This document shows positions 34,124 through 43,480 of a stretch of DNA of 64,000 bases, in pieces. Each line of letters starts with the position of its first letter. Position 1 is the first letter of the stretch. This DNA comes from Methylobacterium terricola (lineage in GTDB: Bacteria > Pseudomonadota > Alphaproteobacteria > Rhizobiales > Beijerinckiaceae): NCBI RefSeq assembly GCF_006151805.1, contig NZ_VDDA01000012.1, forward strand, positions 62,001 to 126,000, in the 5' to 3' direction. The position numbers and the translations under genes are program-made. The notes beneath the pieces are model-generated. The model had not been told where the DNA came from and did not search any database. It worked only from the letters and a program-made list of their open reading frames with translations.

Positions 34124-34906
34124 TCAGATCGAACGCACCGCCCCGCCATCGACCCGGACCATGCTGCCGGTGACGTAGGAGGCCCGCTCGGAGGCCAGGA
34201 AGCACGCCACGTCGGCGAATTCCTGCACCCGGCCGTAGCGCTTGGCCGGAATCGCCGCCCGGGCGGCCTCGGCGATCTCGTCGCGCGACTTGCCCTGGGC
34301 CTTGGCGTTGGCGGTGTCGAGCTCGCCGGTGCGGTCGGTCTCGATGCGGCCGGGCAGGATCATGTTGACGGTGACGCCGTCGGCCGCGACCTCGGCCGAC
34401 AGGGTCTTGGCCCAGCCGGCGATCGAGGCGCGCAGCGCGTTCGACATCACCAGGTTCGGGATCGGCTGCTCGACGCCGCTCGACGCCACCACCACGATGC
34501 GGCCGAAGCCGGCCTGGCGCATGCCCGGCAGGACGAGGCCGGCGAGGCGGAAGACCGGGGTCACCATCGCCTCGAACTGCGGCGTCCAGGCCTCGGGCTG
34601 CACGGTGAGCGCGGTGCCGGCCGGCGGGCCGCCGGTATTGGCGATCAGGATGTCGACCCCGCCGAGATGCTCCTGGGCGGCGGCAAAGATCGCCTCGACG
34701 TTCTCCTTCAGGCTGCCGACGAAGGCGTGGGCGCGGCCCTGGCCGCGGGCGTTGATCGCCGCCACCGCCTCGTCCAGGCGCTCGGCCGTGCGGGCGGTGA
34801 GCAGGACGTTCGCGCCCTCGGCCGCCAGGGCCTCGGCGATGCCGCGGCCGAGCCCGCGACTGGACGACAGGACGAGGGCGCGCTTGCCCGTGAGACCGAG
34901 ATCCAT
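34124..34906 (-). CDS. SDR family oxidoreductase
   Basis: The 260-residue protein is a classical short-chain dehydrogenase. It has a glycine-rich motif in modified form (ALVLSSSRGLGRGIAEALA), ILIANTGGPP, and a region where the usual tyrosine would be reads VEQPIPNLVMSNALRASIAG, so the YxxxK motif is absent or altered; the C-terminus ends YVTGSMVRVDGG. Members of this 3-oxoacyl-ACP reductase-like branch with SSSRGLG often lack the canonical tyrosine, so catalysis should not be assumed. The ATG follows GGAGGAACC. Confidence 0.8.
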   Translation of the reverse strand: MDLGLTGKRALVLSSSRGLGRGIAEALAAEGANVLLTARTAERLDEAVAAINARGQGRAHAFVGSLKENVEAIFAAAQEHLGGVDILIANTGGPPAGTALTVQPEAWTPQFEAMVTPVFRLAGLVLPGMRQAGFGRIVVVASSGVEQPIPNLVMSNALRASIAGWAKTLSAEVAADGVTVNMILPGRIETDRTGELDTANAKAQGKSRDEIAEAARAAIPAKRYGRVQEFADVACFLASERASYVTGSMVRVDGGAVRSI

Positions 34907-35026
34907 GGTGGTTCCTCCCGTAAATGGCCGAGCTTGAGCGGTGCCGTCAGGCACTAACATACGCGTCTGTCCCCTCCCACCCGGAACCTCGGCCCGAGGT
35001 CGCGGGTGGGATCGTCCGTGAGGCGC

Positions 35027-36418
35027 TCAGGCCGTCTCGTCGGCGAGGCGCTTCAGCCAGCCTTCGGCTTGCGCCCGCACGTTGTCCGGCGCGGTGCCGC
35101 CGTAGCTGGTGCGGCTCGCCACCGAATTCTCGACGCCGAGCACGGCGAAGACCGCCTCGGTGATGCGCGGCTCCTCCGCCTGCATCACGGCGAGCGGCAG
35201 CGCCTCGAGGCCGATGCCGCGGGACGAGGCCTCGCCGACGAGGCGGCCGGTCACGTGGTGAGCATCCCGGAACGGCAGGCCGAGCTCACGCACCAGCCAG
35301 TCGGCGAGGTCGGTGGCGGTGGCGTAGCCGGAGCCGGCGGCCACCTTCAGCACCTCGGGCACGGGTTCGAGATCCCGCACCATGCCGGCCATGGCGGCGA
35401 GGCACAGCGACAGGGTCTGGAGCGCGTCGAAGGTGCCCTCCTTGTCCTCCTGCATGTCCTTCGAATAGGCGAGCGGCAGGCCCTTCATGACGATCAGCAG
35501 GCCCGACAGCGCGCCGATGATCCGGCCGGACTTCGCCCGGACCAGCTCGGCGGCGTCGGGGTTGCGCTTCTGCGGCATGATCGAGGAGCCGGTGGTGAAC
35601 CGGTCCGACAGCTTGACGAAGCCGAACTGGGCCGAGGTCCAGACCACGATCTCTTCCGCGAACCGCGACAGGTGGACCGCCGCGATCGCCGCCGCCGAGA
35701 GCGCCTCGAGGGCGAAATCGCGGTCGGCGACCGAATCGAGCGAGTTCGCGGTCGGCCGGTCGAAGCCGAGGCTCGCCGCCGTGGCGTGCCGGTCGATCGG
35801 GAACGAGGTACCGGCGAGCGCGGCGGCGCCGAGCGGGCACTCGTTGAGGCGGGCGCGGGCGTCGCGGAACCGGCCGCGGTCGCGGTTCAGCATCTCGACA
35901 TAGGCGAGGAGATGATGACCGAAGGTGACCGGCTGGGCCGATTGCAGATGGGTGAAGCCCGGCATCACCGTGCCGGCATGCGTGAGCGCCAGCTCGGCCA
36001 TCGCCTGCTGCAGGTCGGCGGCCTGGCCGTCGAGGGCGTCGAGGGTGTCGCGCACCCACAGCCGCATGTCGGTGGCGACCTGATCGTTGCGCGAGCGCGC
36101 GGTGTGGAGCCGTCCGGCCGAGGGGCCGACGATCTCGCGCAACCGGCTCTCCACGCTCATGTGGATGTCCTCGAGCTCGCGGCGGAACTCGAACGACCCG
36201 GCCTCGATCTCGCCCTGGACGGTCTTGAGCCCGGCCTCGATCTTCGCCACATCCTCGGCCGGCAGGATCCCCGCCTGGCCCAGCATCGCGACATGGGCCA
36301 GCGAGCCCCGGATGTCCTGGGGGGCGAGGCGCTTGTCGAAGCCGATGGAGGCGTTGATCTCCTCCATGATCTCGGCGGGGCCGCTCGCGAAGCGCCCGCC
36401 CCACATCCGGTTGCTCAT
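35027..36418 (-). CDS. argininosuccinate lyase
   Basis: The 463-residue protein is a full-length ArgH, starting MSNRMWGGRFASGPAEIMEE. It has HTARSRNDQVATDMRLW, and the fumarase/aspartase signature GSSIMPQKRNPDAAE. It splits argininosuccinate into arginine and fumarate in the last step of arginine synthesis, in the cytoplasm. The start ATG on the minus strand (36416-36418) overlaps that of tlpA on the plus strand (36417-36419) in the sequence CATG, so each gene's promoter and ribosome binding site must lie in the other's coding region. Confidence 0.96.
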   Translation of the reverse strand: MSNRMWGGRFASGPAEIMEEINASIGFDKRLAPQDIRGSLAHVAMLGQAGILPAEDVAKIEAGLKTVQGEIEAGSFEFRRELEDIHMSVESRLREIVGPSAGRLHTARSRNDQVATDMRLWVRDTLDALDGQAADLQQAMAELALTHAGTVMPGFTHLQSAQPVTFGHHLLAYVEMLNRDRGRFRDARARLNECPLGAAALAGTSFPIDRHATAASLGFDRPTANSLDSVADRDFALEALSAAAIAAVHLSRFAEEIVVWTSAQFGFVKLSDRFTTGSSIMPQKRNPDAAELVRAKSGRIIGALSGLLIVMKGLPLAYSKDMQEDKEGTFDALQTLSLCLAAMAGMVRDLEPVPEVLKVAAGSGYATATDLADWLVRELGLPFRDAHHVTGRLVGEASSRGIGLEALPLAVMQAEEPRITEAVFAVLGVENSVASRTSYGGTAPDNVRAQAEGWLKRLADETA

Positions 36419-37061
36419 GTCCTCACCTCGCCTCGCATCCTCGCGGACCGCCCGCCTCGCCCTCGCAGGGGGGCTCGTCGCCGTCATCGCCCTCGGGGCT
36501 GCCCTATACGGGCTTGGCGACCGGGGCAACGGCGGCGCCTGCCCGCTCGGGGCCGCCACCGCCGCCCGCGTCGCGCCGCTTGCCCGCGGCGAGGTCGCGG
36601 CGCTCCAGGTCGCCACTGATCCGAAGCCCGCGCCGGCCTTCACCTTCACCGGGCCGGGCGGGCAGCCGCGGACGCTGGCCGACCTCAAGGGCCGGATGGT
36701 GCTGCTGAATTTGTGGGCGACCTGGTGCGCGCCGTGCAAGGCGGAGATGCCGGCCCTCGACCGGCTGCAGGGCGAGGTCGGGGGCAAGGACTTCGAGGTG
36801 GTGGCGCTCAACCTCGACACCCGCAATCCCGACCGGCCACCGCTCTGGATGAAGGAGAACGGGATCGCGCGGCTCGCCTACTATTCCGACCCGGCCGGGC
36901 GGGCGTTGCCGGTGCTGCAGACGCGCGGCGAGGTCGTCGGCCTGCCCACCACCTTCCTGATCGACCCGGCCGGCTGCGAGATCGGCGTGATGAAGGGCCC
37001 GGCGGAATGGGCGAGCGAGGACGCGGTGAGGCTGATTCGGGCGGCGCTCGGGCGGAGCTGA
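36417..37061 (+). CDS. TlpA-type thiol:disulfide interchange protein
   Basis: The 214-residue product has an N-terminal membrane anchor (ARLALAGGLVAVIALGAALYG) and a periplasmic thioredoxin-like domain with LKGRMVLLNLWATWCAPCKA (the CAPC active site near 108) and VVGLPTTFLIDPAG with the cis-proline. TlpA proteins reduce periplasmic cysteines, notably those used in cytochrome c or cytochrome oxidase maturation. This tlpA-argH divergent pairing is common in the Hyphomicrobiales. The start is fixed by the conserved anchor and overlaps the argH start. Confidence 0.9.
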   Translation: MSSPRLASSRTARLALAGGLVAVIALGAALYGLGDRGNGGACPLGAATAARVAPLARGEVAALQVATDPKPAPAFTFTGPGGQPRTLADLKGRMVLLNLWATWCAPCKAEMPALDRLQGEVGGKDFEVVALNLDTRNPDRPPLWMKENGIARLAYYSDPAGRALPVLQTRGEVVGLPTTFLIDPAGCEIGVMKGPAEWASEDAVRLIRAALGRS

Positions 37062-37106
37062 CACCGTTGCGTTGATCCAGCTCGGGATTCCTGGCACGCC
37101 CGGGTT

Positions 37107-38312
37107 ATGCAACCCGTCCCCTCCCCCCGGCGCCTGCCGCGCCCGCTCTCGGCCCTGCGCAGCCTGCTCGTCAGCAGCGCCGGCGGCGGCCTCGTCCTGA
37201 TGGCGAGCGCGGTGCTCGCCCTCATCGTCGCCAACGGCCCCTATGGCGACGTCTACGCCCGGGCGCTACACGCCAAGATCGGACCCTTGAGCCTGCTGCA
37301 CTGGATCAACGACGGCCTGATGGCCGTGTTCTTCCTGCTCGTCGGGCTCGAGATCAAGCGCGAGATCCTGGATGGGGGCCTGCGGACCTGGCCGGACCGG
37401 GCGCTGCCGGGCATCGCGGCTCTCGGCGGCATGGCGGTGCCGGCGCTGGTCTTTGCTGCCATCAACTGGTCGTCGCCGGCCACCTTGCGCGGCTGGGCGA
37501 TCCCGGCCGCGACCGACATCGCCTTCGCCCTCGGCGTGCTGGCACTCTTGGGCTCACGGGCGCCGGTCTCGCTCAAGGTCTTCCTCACCGCGCTCGCCAT
37601 CCTGGACGATCTCGGGGCGGTGGTGATCATCGCGCTGTTCTACACCGCCGACCTCGCTTGGCCGATGCTGGCGCTCGCCGGTGCCGTGACGGCGATGCTC
37701 GTGGTGCTCAACCGCGTCGGCTCACGCCGGCTCGGGCCCTACCTGATCCTCGGCGCCGTGCTGTGGCTGCTGGTTCTGCGCTCAGGGTTACACGCCACCG
37801 TGGCGGGCGTGGTGCTGGCCCTGGCGATCCCGCTGCGGGCGACCCCCGGCCGGCCGGAGGACGGGCATTCGCCGCTGCACACCCTCGAACACGCGCTCCA
37901 GCCCTGGGTCGCTTATCTGATCCTGCCGGTCTTCGGCTTCGCCAATGCGGGCGTGTCGCTGGCCGGGCTGACGCCTGCGGCCTTGCTCGCGCCGGTCACC
38001 CTCGGGGTGGCGGCGGGCCTGTTCGTCGGCAAGCAGATCGGGGTGTTCGGCGGGGTCTGGCTCGCGGTACGGACCGGGCTGGCCTTGAAGCCCGCCGGAG
38101 CCACCTGGCGCCACGTCTACGGCGTGGCCTTGCTCTGCGGCATCGGCTTCACCATGAGCCTGTTCATCGGAGGCCTCGCCTTCGCGCAGGCGCCCGAATT
38201 CGACACCGAGACGAAGCTCGGGGTGATCCTGGGCTCGGTGCTCTCGACTGCCGCCGGGGCGCTGGTGCTGTCGCTCGGGCCGAAGGCGGCAAGGCCGATG
38301 ACGACGAGGTAG
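37107..38312 (+). CDS. Na+/H+ antiporter NhaA
   Basis: The 401-residue membrane protein is of standard length. It has VFFLLVGLEIKREILDG, the ion-binding region PAATDIAFALGVLALLG with the conserved Asp, and VFLTALAILDDLGAVVIIAL with the two central aspartates. The protein exchanges protons for sodium and helps with salt and alkaline stress. The ATG at 37107 follows tlpA by 45 bases in the same direction; no clear promoter is seen between them. A REP-like unit follows. Confidence 0.95.
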   Translation: MQPVPSPRRLPRPLSALRSLLVSSAGGGLVLMASAVLALIVANGPYGDVYARALHAKIGPLSLLHWINDGLMAVFFLLVGLEIKREILDGGLRTWPDRALPGIAALGGMAVPALVFAAINWSSPATLRGWAIPAATDIAFALGVLALLGSRAPVSLKVFLTALAILDDLGAVVIIALFYTADLAWPMLALAGAVTAMLVVLNRVGSRRLGPYLILGAVLWLLVLRSGLHATVAGVVLALAIPLRATPGRPEDGHSPLHTLEHALQPWVAYLILPVFGFANAGVSLAGLTPAALLAPVTLGVAAGLFVGKQIGVFGGVWLAVRTGLALKPAGATWRHVYGVALLCGIGFTMSLFIGGLAFAQAPEFDTETKLGVILGSVLSTAAGALVLSLGPKAARPMTTR

Positions 38313-38381
38313 GACACTCGCGAAGTCGTCTATTTGCAGGCACGCGCGCCGGAGCGGCTCTCCCGCCGCCAACGCTCCACG

Positions 38382-38416
38382 TCATCCCGGGGCCGCGCAG
38401 CGGAACCCGGGATGGA
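38382..38416. repeat. REP-like palindromic unit, copy 2 (best preserved)
   Basis: TCATCCCGGG and CCCGGGATGGA flank the core GCCGCGCAGCGGAA. The element lies in the 116-bp gap between convergent nhaA and the L,D-transpeptidase gene, a usual site for REP-like units. Relatives are at 16385-16421 and 57967-57997. Confidence 0.65.
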
Positions 38417-38428
38417 CGATGGCGGGAT

Positions 38429-39970
38429 TCAATTCGCCGGCTGCGAGACGGCGACGCGGTTGCGGCTCGGGGCCTCGGTGCGCTTGCCGGTCTCCGCCGG
38501 CTTCGCCTCGCCGGCCTGGGCGGCGGGCTTGGTTTCGCCAGGCTTGGCTTCGGCCTTCTTCGCCGCCGGGTTGAGCCCGTCGACCTTGGCGCTGGTGGCG
38601 GCCGGATGGGCCACCGGGTGCAGGTGAGCGGTCACCTTCTTCGGCAGCGGTGCGGCCGGCGAGATCGCCGCGACCGGCGCGGTGTCGGCCGCCGGCGGGG
38701 CGGCCGGGGCAGTCGGAGGGGCCGCCGGAGCACCGCCGAACAGGTTGCCGAGAAGCTTGCGATAGGCCGCCGGATCGCCGTCGGCGCTCGCCACGGTGAT
38801 CGGCGCCCCCGGGGCGGCAGCCTGCGCGGCCTCGCGGGTCGGGATCGGGGCCGGGTTCGCTGCGGGCGCCGCGAAGGCGAGCGCCGTCGGCTTGACCGCG
38901 CCGTGCTTGCCCTTGTCGTGCTTGGGATCGATCTTGGCGAGCAGGACCGGCTTCACCTTCGGCTCGATCGTGATCTCCTCCGGCGCCGCCGCCAGGGCCT
39001 CGGGCCGGCTGATGATGCCCATGTTGGGCCGCGGCTGCGCCTGCTCGGCGAAGAGCTGGGTGCTCGGCGCGGTCTCGCGGAAGGACGGGTGCTGGCCGCC
39101 ATCCAGGTAGACGAGGCGCGTCGCCGCGGTGCCCTTGGCGATCAGCTCGGCCACCTCCTGCTCGTCCTTCTCGCGCTTGGCGACGACGACCGGATCGACC
39201 TTCGGGGTGCAGGCGCCCGACGCGGCGTCCTGGCCGCCGAAGACGTAGCGGGTGCCGCAGACACCGACCCGCGGCTCCTCGTGCAGGGCCTCGAAGTAGT
39301 CCGAGCCCTCCTTGAGGTTCTTCCAGAAGGCGATGTTGGGGTCGTTGCGGAACTTGGCGAGGTTCTGCGCCGTCATCCGGAACGGGTAGGACTGGAACTG
39401 GAACGCCCGCTGCCCGCCGGCGAAGGCCTCGCGGGCGATGGCGTAGATCTCGGCGATCGCCTCGTCGGTCATCGCGAAGCAGCCGGCCGACGAGCAGGTG
39501 CCGTGCACCATCAGATAGCTGCCGGTGCGGCCGTTGGCGCGGTCGAAGGCGTTGGGATAGCCGGTGTCGAAGGAGAGGTAATAGGACGAGTTCGGGTTCA
39601 TCTGGCCCATGGCGATGGGGTAGAACCCCTCGGGCGCCTGGCGGTCGCCCTCCCGCACCTTCGGCCCGAGCTGGCCCGACCAGCGGCAGATCGGGAAGGT
39701 CTTGAGCAGCGCGTACTGGCCATCAGGCCCGCGCTTCCAGACCTCCATCTCCGATTCCTTCTTGAAGGCGCGGATCAGGATCGGGTCGCGGGGCGACATG
39801 TTCTTCGACGCCATCAGGGCGACGGTCTTCTGGGGGATCGGCTCGCGGGCTCGTGCCGAGCCGGCGGCCGAGAACCCGGCATCCTGGCACGCCCCGAGGG
39901 ACAACGCCGCGACAAGGCCGCTCGCCGCCAGCACCGGACGCAACGCCATACGCCTCGCCAGACGCACCAT
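38429..39970 (-). CDS. L,D-transpeptidase (murein) family lipoprotein
   Basis: The 513-residue product has a signal sequence ending in a lipobox (LSLGAC, Cys28), a YkuD catalytic domain with the motif HGTCSSAGCFAM (His156, Cys164), and a long C-terminal region rich in Ala, Pro and Lys that is not conserved. It forms 3-3 cross-links in peptidoglycan or attaches proteins to it. The domain form is the murein L,D-transpeptidase (ErfK/YafK-like) type. Upstream are an inverted repeat (AAACTTA 40050-40056 and TAAGTTT 40081-40087) and a gene-free gap. Confidence 0.87.
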   Translation of the reverse strand: MVRLARRMALRPVLAASGLVAALSLGACQDAGFSAAGSARAREPIPQKTVALMASKNMSPRDPILIRAFKKESEMEVWKRGPDGQYALLKTFPICRWSGQLGPKVREGDRQAPEGFYPIAMGQMNPNSSYYLSFDTGYPNAFDRANGRTGSYLMVHGTCSSAGCFAMTDEAIAEIYAIAREAFAGGQRAFQFQSYPFRMTAQNLAKFRNDPNIAFWKNLKEGSDYFEALHEEPRVGVCGTRYVFGGQDAASGACTPKVDPVVVAKREKDEQEVAELIAKGTAATRLVYLDGGQHPSFRETAPSTQLFAEQAQPRPNMGIISRPEALAAAPEEITIEPKVKPVLLAKIDPKHDKGKHGAVKPTALAFAAPAANPAPIPTREAAQAAAPGAPITVASADGDPAAYRKLLGNLFGGAPAAPPTAPAAPPAADTAPVAAISPAAPLPKKVTAHLHPVAHPAATSAKVDGLNPAAKKAEAKPGETKPAAQAGEAKPAETGKRTEAPSRNRVAVSQPAN

Positions 39971-40348
39971 GGGAACCCCGCCTTCTCACCCGTCGGACCG
40001 CCGGCACCCTGACGCCTCGGCCCGGTCTCCCCAACCCCATAGCTTCGTTAAACTTACCCGCCTCTTACCGCAAGAACGGTTAAGTTTGCGGGGATCGGTT
40101 CAACAGGCGCGTCGGCCAAGAAAGCCGATGCACGGCGTCATGGGGTTCACCCGCGAAGACATCCGCCCGGTCTTCGGCGAAACCAAGGCCGGGTTGTGTC
40201 TGGCGCATGGGGGTTGTGCGGGGCTGTGGATGATGGGGATGGCAAGGCCTCGGCGAGACCGGAGGACCATCCCTGACGGGCGCGCTCACCGGTATGACGT
40301 CGAGGGTGTCACCACGGCCGCGTGGCAAGTCATGGCGCGAGGCGCGCC
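39971..40348. other. 378-bp gene-free region before accA's 3' end
   Basis: It contains the upstream region of the L,D-transpeptidase gene, with AAACTTA (40050-40056) inverted to TAAGTTT (40081-40087) as the main symmetry, and then unremarkable GC-rich sequence to the stop of accA. No gene is supported. Confidence 0.4.
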
Positions 40349-41302
40349 CTACAGGCTCCGCCCGATCTCCAGGAACTTCTGCGCCCGCCGGTCGCGCAGC
40401 GTCTCCGCATCGAGCGCCGAGAGCGGCTCCAGGGCGGCCGCGATCGCCTCGCCGGTGGCCCGGATCGCCGCCTGCCCGTCGCGATGGGCGCCGCCGGTCG
40501 GCTCGGCCACGATGCCGTCGATCACGCCGAGGCGCAGCAGGTCCTGGGCGGTGATCTTCATCGCGGTGGCGGCGTCCTGGGCCCGGCCGGCATCGCGCCA
40601 CAGGATCGAGGCGGCGCCTTCCGGCGAGATCACGCTGTAGATGGAATGCTCCAGCATCAGCACCGTGTTGGCGGTGGCGAGCGCGATGGCGCCGCCCGAG
40701 CCTCCCTCCCCGATCACCACCGTGACGTTCGGGGTCGGCAGGCCGAGGCAGGCCTCGGTCGAGCGGGCGATGGCCTCGGCCTGGCCGCGCTCCTCGGCCT
40801 CGATGCCCGGATAGGCGCCCGCCGTGTCGACGAAGGTCAGCACCGGCAGGCCGAAGCGGCCGGCGAGCCCCATCAGGCGCACCGCCTTGCGGTAGCCCTC
40901 GGGCTTGGCCATGCCGAAATTGTGCCGGATCCGGGCCTCGGTGGTGGCGCCCTTCTCCTGGCCGATGACGCAGACCGGCCGGCCGCGGAACCGGCCGAAG
41001 CCGCCGACCACCGCCTCGTCCTCGCCGAAGGCACGGTCGCCGGCCAGCGGCTGGAACTCCTCGATCAGCCCGGCGCAGTAATCGATGAAGTGCGGCCGCT
41101 GGGGATGGCGGGCGACCTGGGTCTTCTGCCAGGGCGTGAGGCCGGCATAAAGCTCGACGAGGGCCGCCGCGGCCTTGGCCTCGAGCCGCGTCACGTCCTC
41201 GCTGATCGCCACCGCGCCGTCCCGATCGCCGAGGGCCCTCAGCTCCTCGAGCTTCGCCTCGAGCTCGGCGACGGGCTTTTCGAAGTCGAGGTAGGAGCGC
41301 AT
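40349..41302 (-). CDS. acetyl-CoA carboxylase carboxyltransferase subunit alpha
   Basis: The 317-residue protein is a full-length AccA: MRSYLDFEKPVAELEAKLEE, QEKGATTEARIRHNFGMAKP, FVDTAGAYPGIEAEERGQAE and GEGGSGGAIALATANTVLML. With AccD it transfers the carboxyl from biotin to acetyl-CoA, making malonyl-CoA for fatty acid synthesis. The ATG at 41302 begins the conserved N-terminus. It is transcribed away from the patatin-adc-bdhA operon, with a 256-bp shared upstream region. Confidence 0.96.
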   Translation of the reverse strand: MRSYLDFEKPVAELEAKLEELRALGDRDGAVAISEDVTRLEAKAAAALVELYAGLTPWQKTQVARHPQRPHFIDYCAGLIEEFQPLAGDRAFGEDEAVVGGFGRFRGRPVCVIGQEKGATTEARIRHNFGMAKPEGYRKAVRLMGLAGRFGLPVLTFVDTAGAYPGIEAEERGQAEAIARSTEACLGLPTPNVTVVIGEGGSGGAIALATANTVLMLEHSIYSVISPEGAASILWRDAGRAQDAATAMKITAQDLLRLGVIDGIVAEPTGGAHRDGQAAIRATGEAIAAALEPLSALDAETLRDRRAQKFLEIGRSL

Positions 41303-41558
41303 CGGGACCTGTGCTGTGTCGGGCCGGCTTCGCAGGGGGCCTTGAAACAAAAGCCTTGCGGTGATGGGAAAGGCCTGTTCGCCGCGGCGGCCCGGGTCGG
41401 GGACCGGGCGGCGCGGAGGCTTGGCGAAGGGGCCGTCCCATGTCAACCCGGTGGCCGGATCCGGTCCCGATCCGAAATCGGTCCGGCTCCGGGCCGCGAG
41501 CCTTGCTTTGCGGCAGTGCAGCATCATCTAACGGCCGAGATTCGTGCGCGGGGGCCCC

Positions 41559-42686
41559 ATGGAAGAGCCGGACCGGTCGCAGCGGGACGAGTGCCGGGTG
41601 CTGGTGCTGCAGGGCGGCGGGGCGCTCGGGTCCTACCAGGCCGGCATCGCCGAGGCGATGCAGGAGGCCGGCCTGTCGCCCGACTGGGTCGCCGGCATCT
41701 CGATCGGAGCGATCAACGCGGCGCTCATCGCCGGCAACCCGCCCGAGCGCCGGGTCGCGCGGCTGCGGGCCTTCTGGGAGACGGTGTCCTCCGCCATCAC
41801 GGTCTCGCCGTGGTGGCCCGGCGAGCAGGCGCGCGAGGTGTTCAACGCCTGGAGCGCCGCCTTCGGGGCGACGGTGGGGGTGCCGGGCTTCTTCGTCCCA
41901 CGCGTGCCCCCGGCGGCCCTCTACCCGGCCGGCGCCCCGCAGGCGTTGAGCTACTACGACACCGCCCCCCTGCGGCAGACGCTCCTGAAGCTGATCGACT
42001 TCGACCGCATCAACCGGCGCGAGACCCGGCTGAGCGTCGGCGCGGTCAATATCCGCACCGGCAACTTCGTCTACTTCGACAACCACCGCGACCGGATCGG
42101 CCCTGAGCACGTCATGGCCTCGGGCGCGCTGCCGCCGGGCTTCCCGCCGGTCGAGATCGACGGCGAGCTCTATTGGGACGGCGGCATCGTCTCGAACACG
42201 CCGCTGCAATACGTCCTCGACGAGGAGCGCTTACGCGACCTCGCGGTGTTCCAGGTCGACCTGTTCAGCGCCCGCGGGCCCCTCCCCCGCACCCTGTCGG
42301 AGGCCGCCGAGCGCGAGAAGGACATCCGCTTCTCGAGCCGCACCCGGCTGAACACCGACGACCAGATCGAGATCCACAAGGCCAAGACCGCGTTCCGGCG
42401 CCTGTTCGACAAGCTGCCGCCGGAGCTGCACCAGGATCCCGACGTCGCCTTCCTGTCGGAGGTCAGCCACCAGAACGCCGTGACGATCCTGCAGCTGATC
42501 TACCGGGCGAAGAACTACGAGAGCGACGCCAAGGATTACGAGTTCTCGCGCACGACCATGCTGGAGCACTGGAAGGCCGGGCGCAACGACGTGCGCCGCT
42601 CCCTGCGCCATCGCCGCTGGATCGAGCGCTGCCGGCCCGACGAGGGCGTGACGGTGTTCGACCTCACCCGCGACGCGCGGGATTAG
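41559..42686 (+). CDS. patatin-like phospholipase family protein (DUF3734)
   Basis: The 375-residue protein has the patatin oxyanion motif LQGGGALGSYQAGI and the nucleophile motif GISIGAINAA (Ser in GxSxG), with the catalytic Asp in DGGIVSNTPL. The C-terminal DUF3734 region (HQNAVTILQLIYRAKNYESD and SRTTMLEHW) is present. It hydrolyses ester bonds in lipids or polyhydroxybutyrate. It is followed by adc and bdhA at 25-base gaps, the usual operon in which it is suspected to mobilise polyhydroxybutyrate. ATG at 41559 is preferred over GTG at 41544. Confidence 0.87.
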   Translation: MEEPDRSQRDECRVLVLQGGGALGSYQAGIAEAMQEAGLSPDWVAGISIGAINAALIAGNPPERRVARLRAFWETVSSAITVSPWWPGEQAREVFNAWSAAFGATVGVPGFFVPRVPPAALYPAGAPQALSYYDTAPLRQTLLKLIDFDRINRRETRLSVGAVNIRTGNFVYFDNHRDRIGPEHVMASGALPPGFPPVEIDGELYWDGGIVSNTPLQYVLDEERLRDLAVFQVDLFSARGPLPRTLSEAAEREKDIRFSSRTRLNTDDQIEIHKAKTAFRRLFDKLPPELHQDPDVAFLSEVSHQNAVTILQLIYRAKNYESDAKDYEFSRTTMLEHWKAGRNDVRRSLRHRRWIERCRPDEGVTVFDLTRDARD

Positions 42687-42711
42687 CTCATCTCCAACCA
42701 CGGAGTCCCGC

Positions 42712-43455
42712 ATGACCCGCGACGAGATCCTGAAGGCGCCCTCGATGCCGGCCTTCAGCCCGAGCTACCCGCACGGGCCGTACCGGTTCATCCGGCGCGA
42801 ATACCTCATCATCACCTACGAGACCGATCCGGAGGCGCTCCGCGCCGCCCTGCCCGAGCCGCTCGAGCCCGCGCCCGGCAACCTCGCCTATTACGAGTGG
42901 ATGAAGATGCCGGATTCCTCCGGCTTCGGCGATTACGAGGAGAGCGGATCGGCCATCGTCGCGACCTGGAACGGCGAGCCCTGCAACTACTCGGTCCAGA
43001 TGTATCTCGACGACGAGCCGCCGATCACCGCCGGCCGCGAGATCTGGGGTTTTCCGAAGAAGTACGGCGTGCCCCGGCTCAAGCTGACGAAGGACACGCT
43101 GACCGGCACCCTGCACTACGACGAGGAGCGGGTGGCGATGGGCACGATGACCTACAAGCACCACAGCCTGGAGGACCGGCTCGACAGGGTTCGCGACGGG
43201 ATCGGCCAGCTCAACGTCAACCTGAAGCTGATCCCCGACGTCGATGGCGGCGTGAAGGTGGCGCAGCTCGTCGGCTACCGCCTGCAGGACATCGAGGTCC
43301 ACGGCGCCTGGGAGGGCGAGGCCCGGCTTCACCTGATCCCGCACGTCAATTGCCGCGTCGCCGACCTGCCGGTGCGCCGCATCGTCGGCGGCCGGCATCA
43401 GATCGTCGATTTCACCCTGCCATACGGTCACGTGCTGCACGATTATCTCGCGTGA
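42712..43455 (+). CDS. acetoacetate decarboxylase
   Basis: The 247-residue protein is full-length. The Schiff-base lysine lies in GREIWGFPKKYGVPRL near residue 115, and the N-terminus has PYRFIRREYLIITYETDP. It converts acetoacetate to acetone and CO2, though many rhizobial homologues may serve in acetoacetate turnover in PHB metabolism. It lies between the patatin and bdhA genes, all co-directional with ribosome binding sites. Confidence 0.93.
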   Translation: MTRDEILKAPSMPAFSPSYPHGPYRFIRREYLIITYETDPEALRAALPEPLEPAPGNLAYYEWMKMPDSSGFGDYEESGSAIVATWNGEPCNYSVQMYLDDEPPITAGREIWGFPKKYGVPRLKLTKDTLTGTLHYDEERVAMGTMTYKHHSLEDRLDRVRDGIGQLNVNLKLIPDVDGGVKVAQLVGYRLQDIEVHGAWEGEARLHLIPHVNCRVADLPVRRIVGGRHQIVDFTLPYGHVLHDYLA

Positions 43456-43480
43456 GAAACCTGGCCTGAGGAGACGATTC

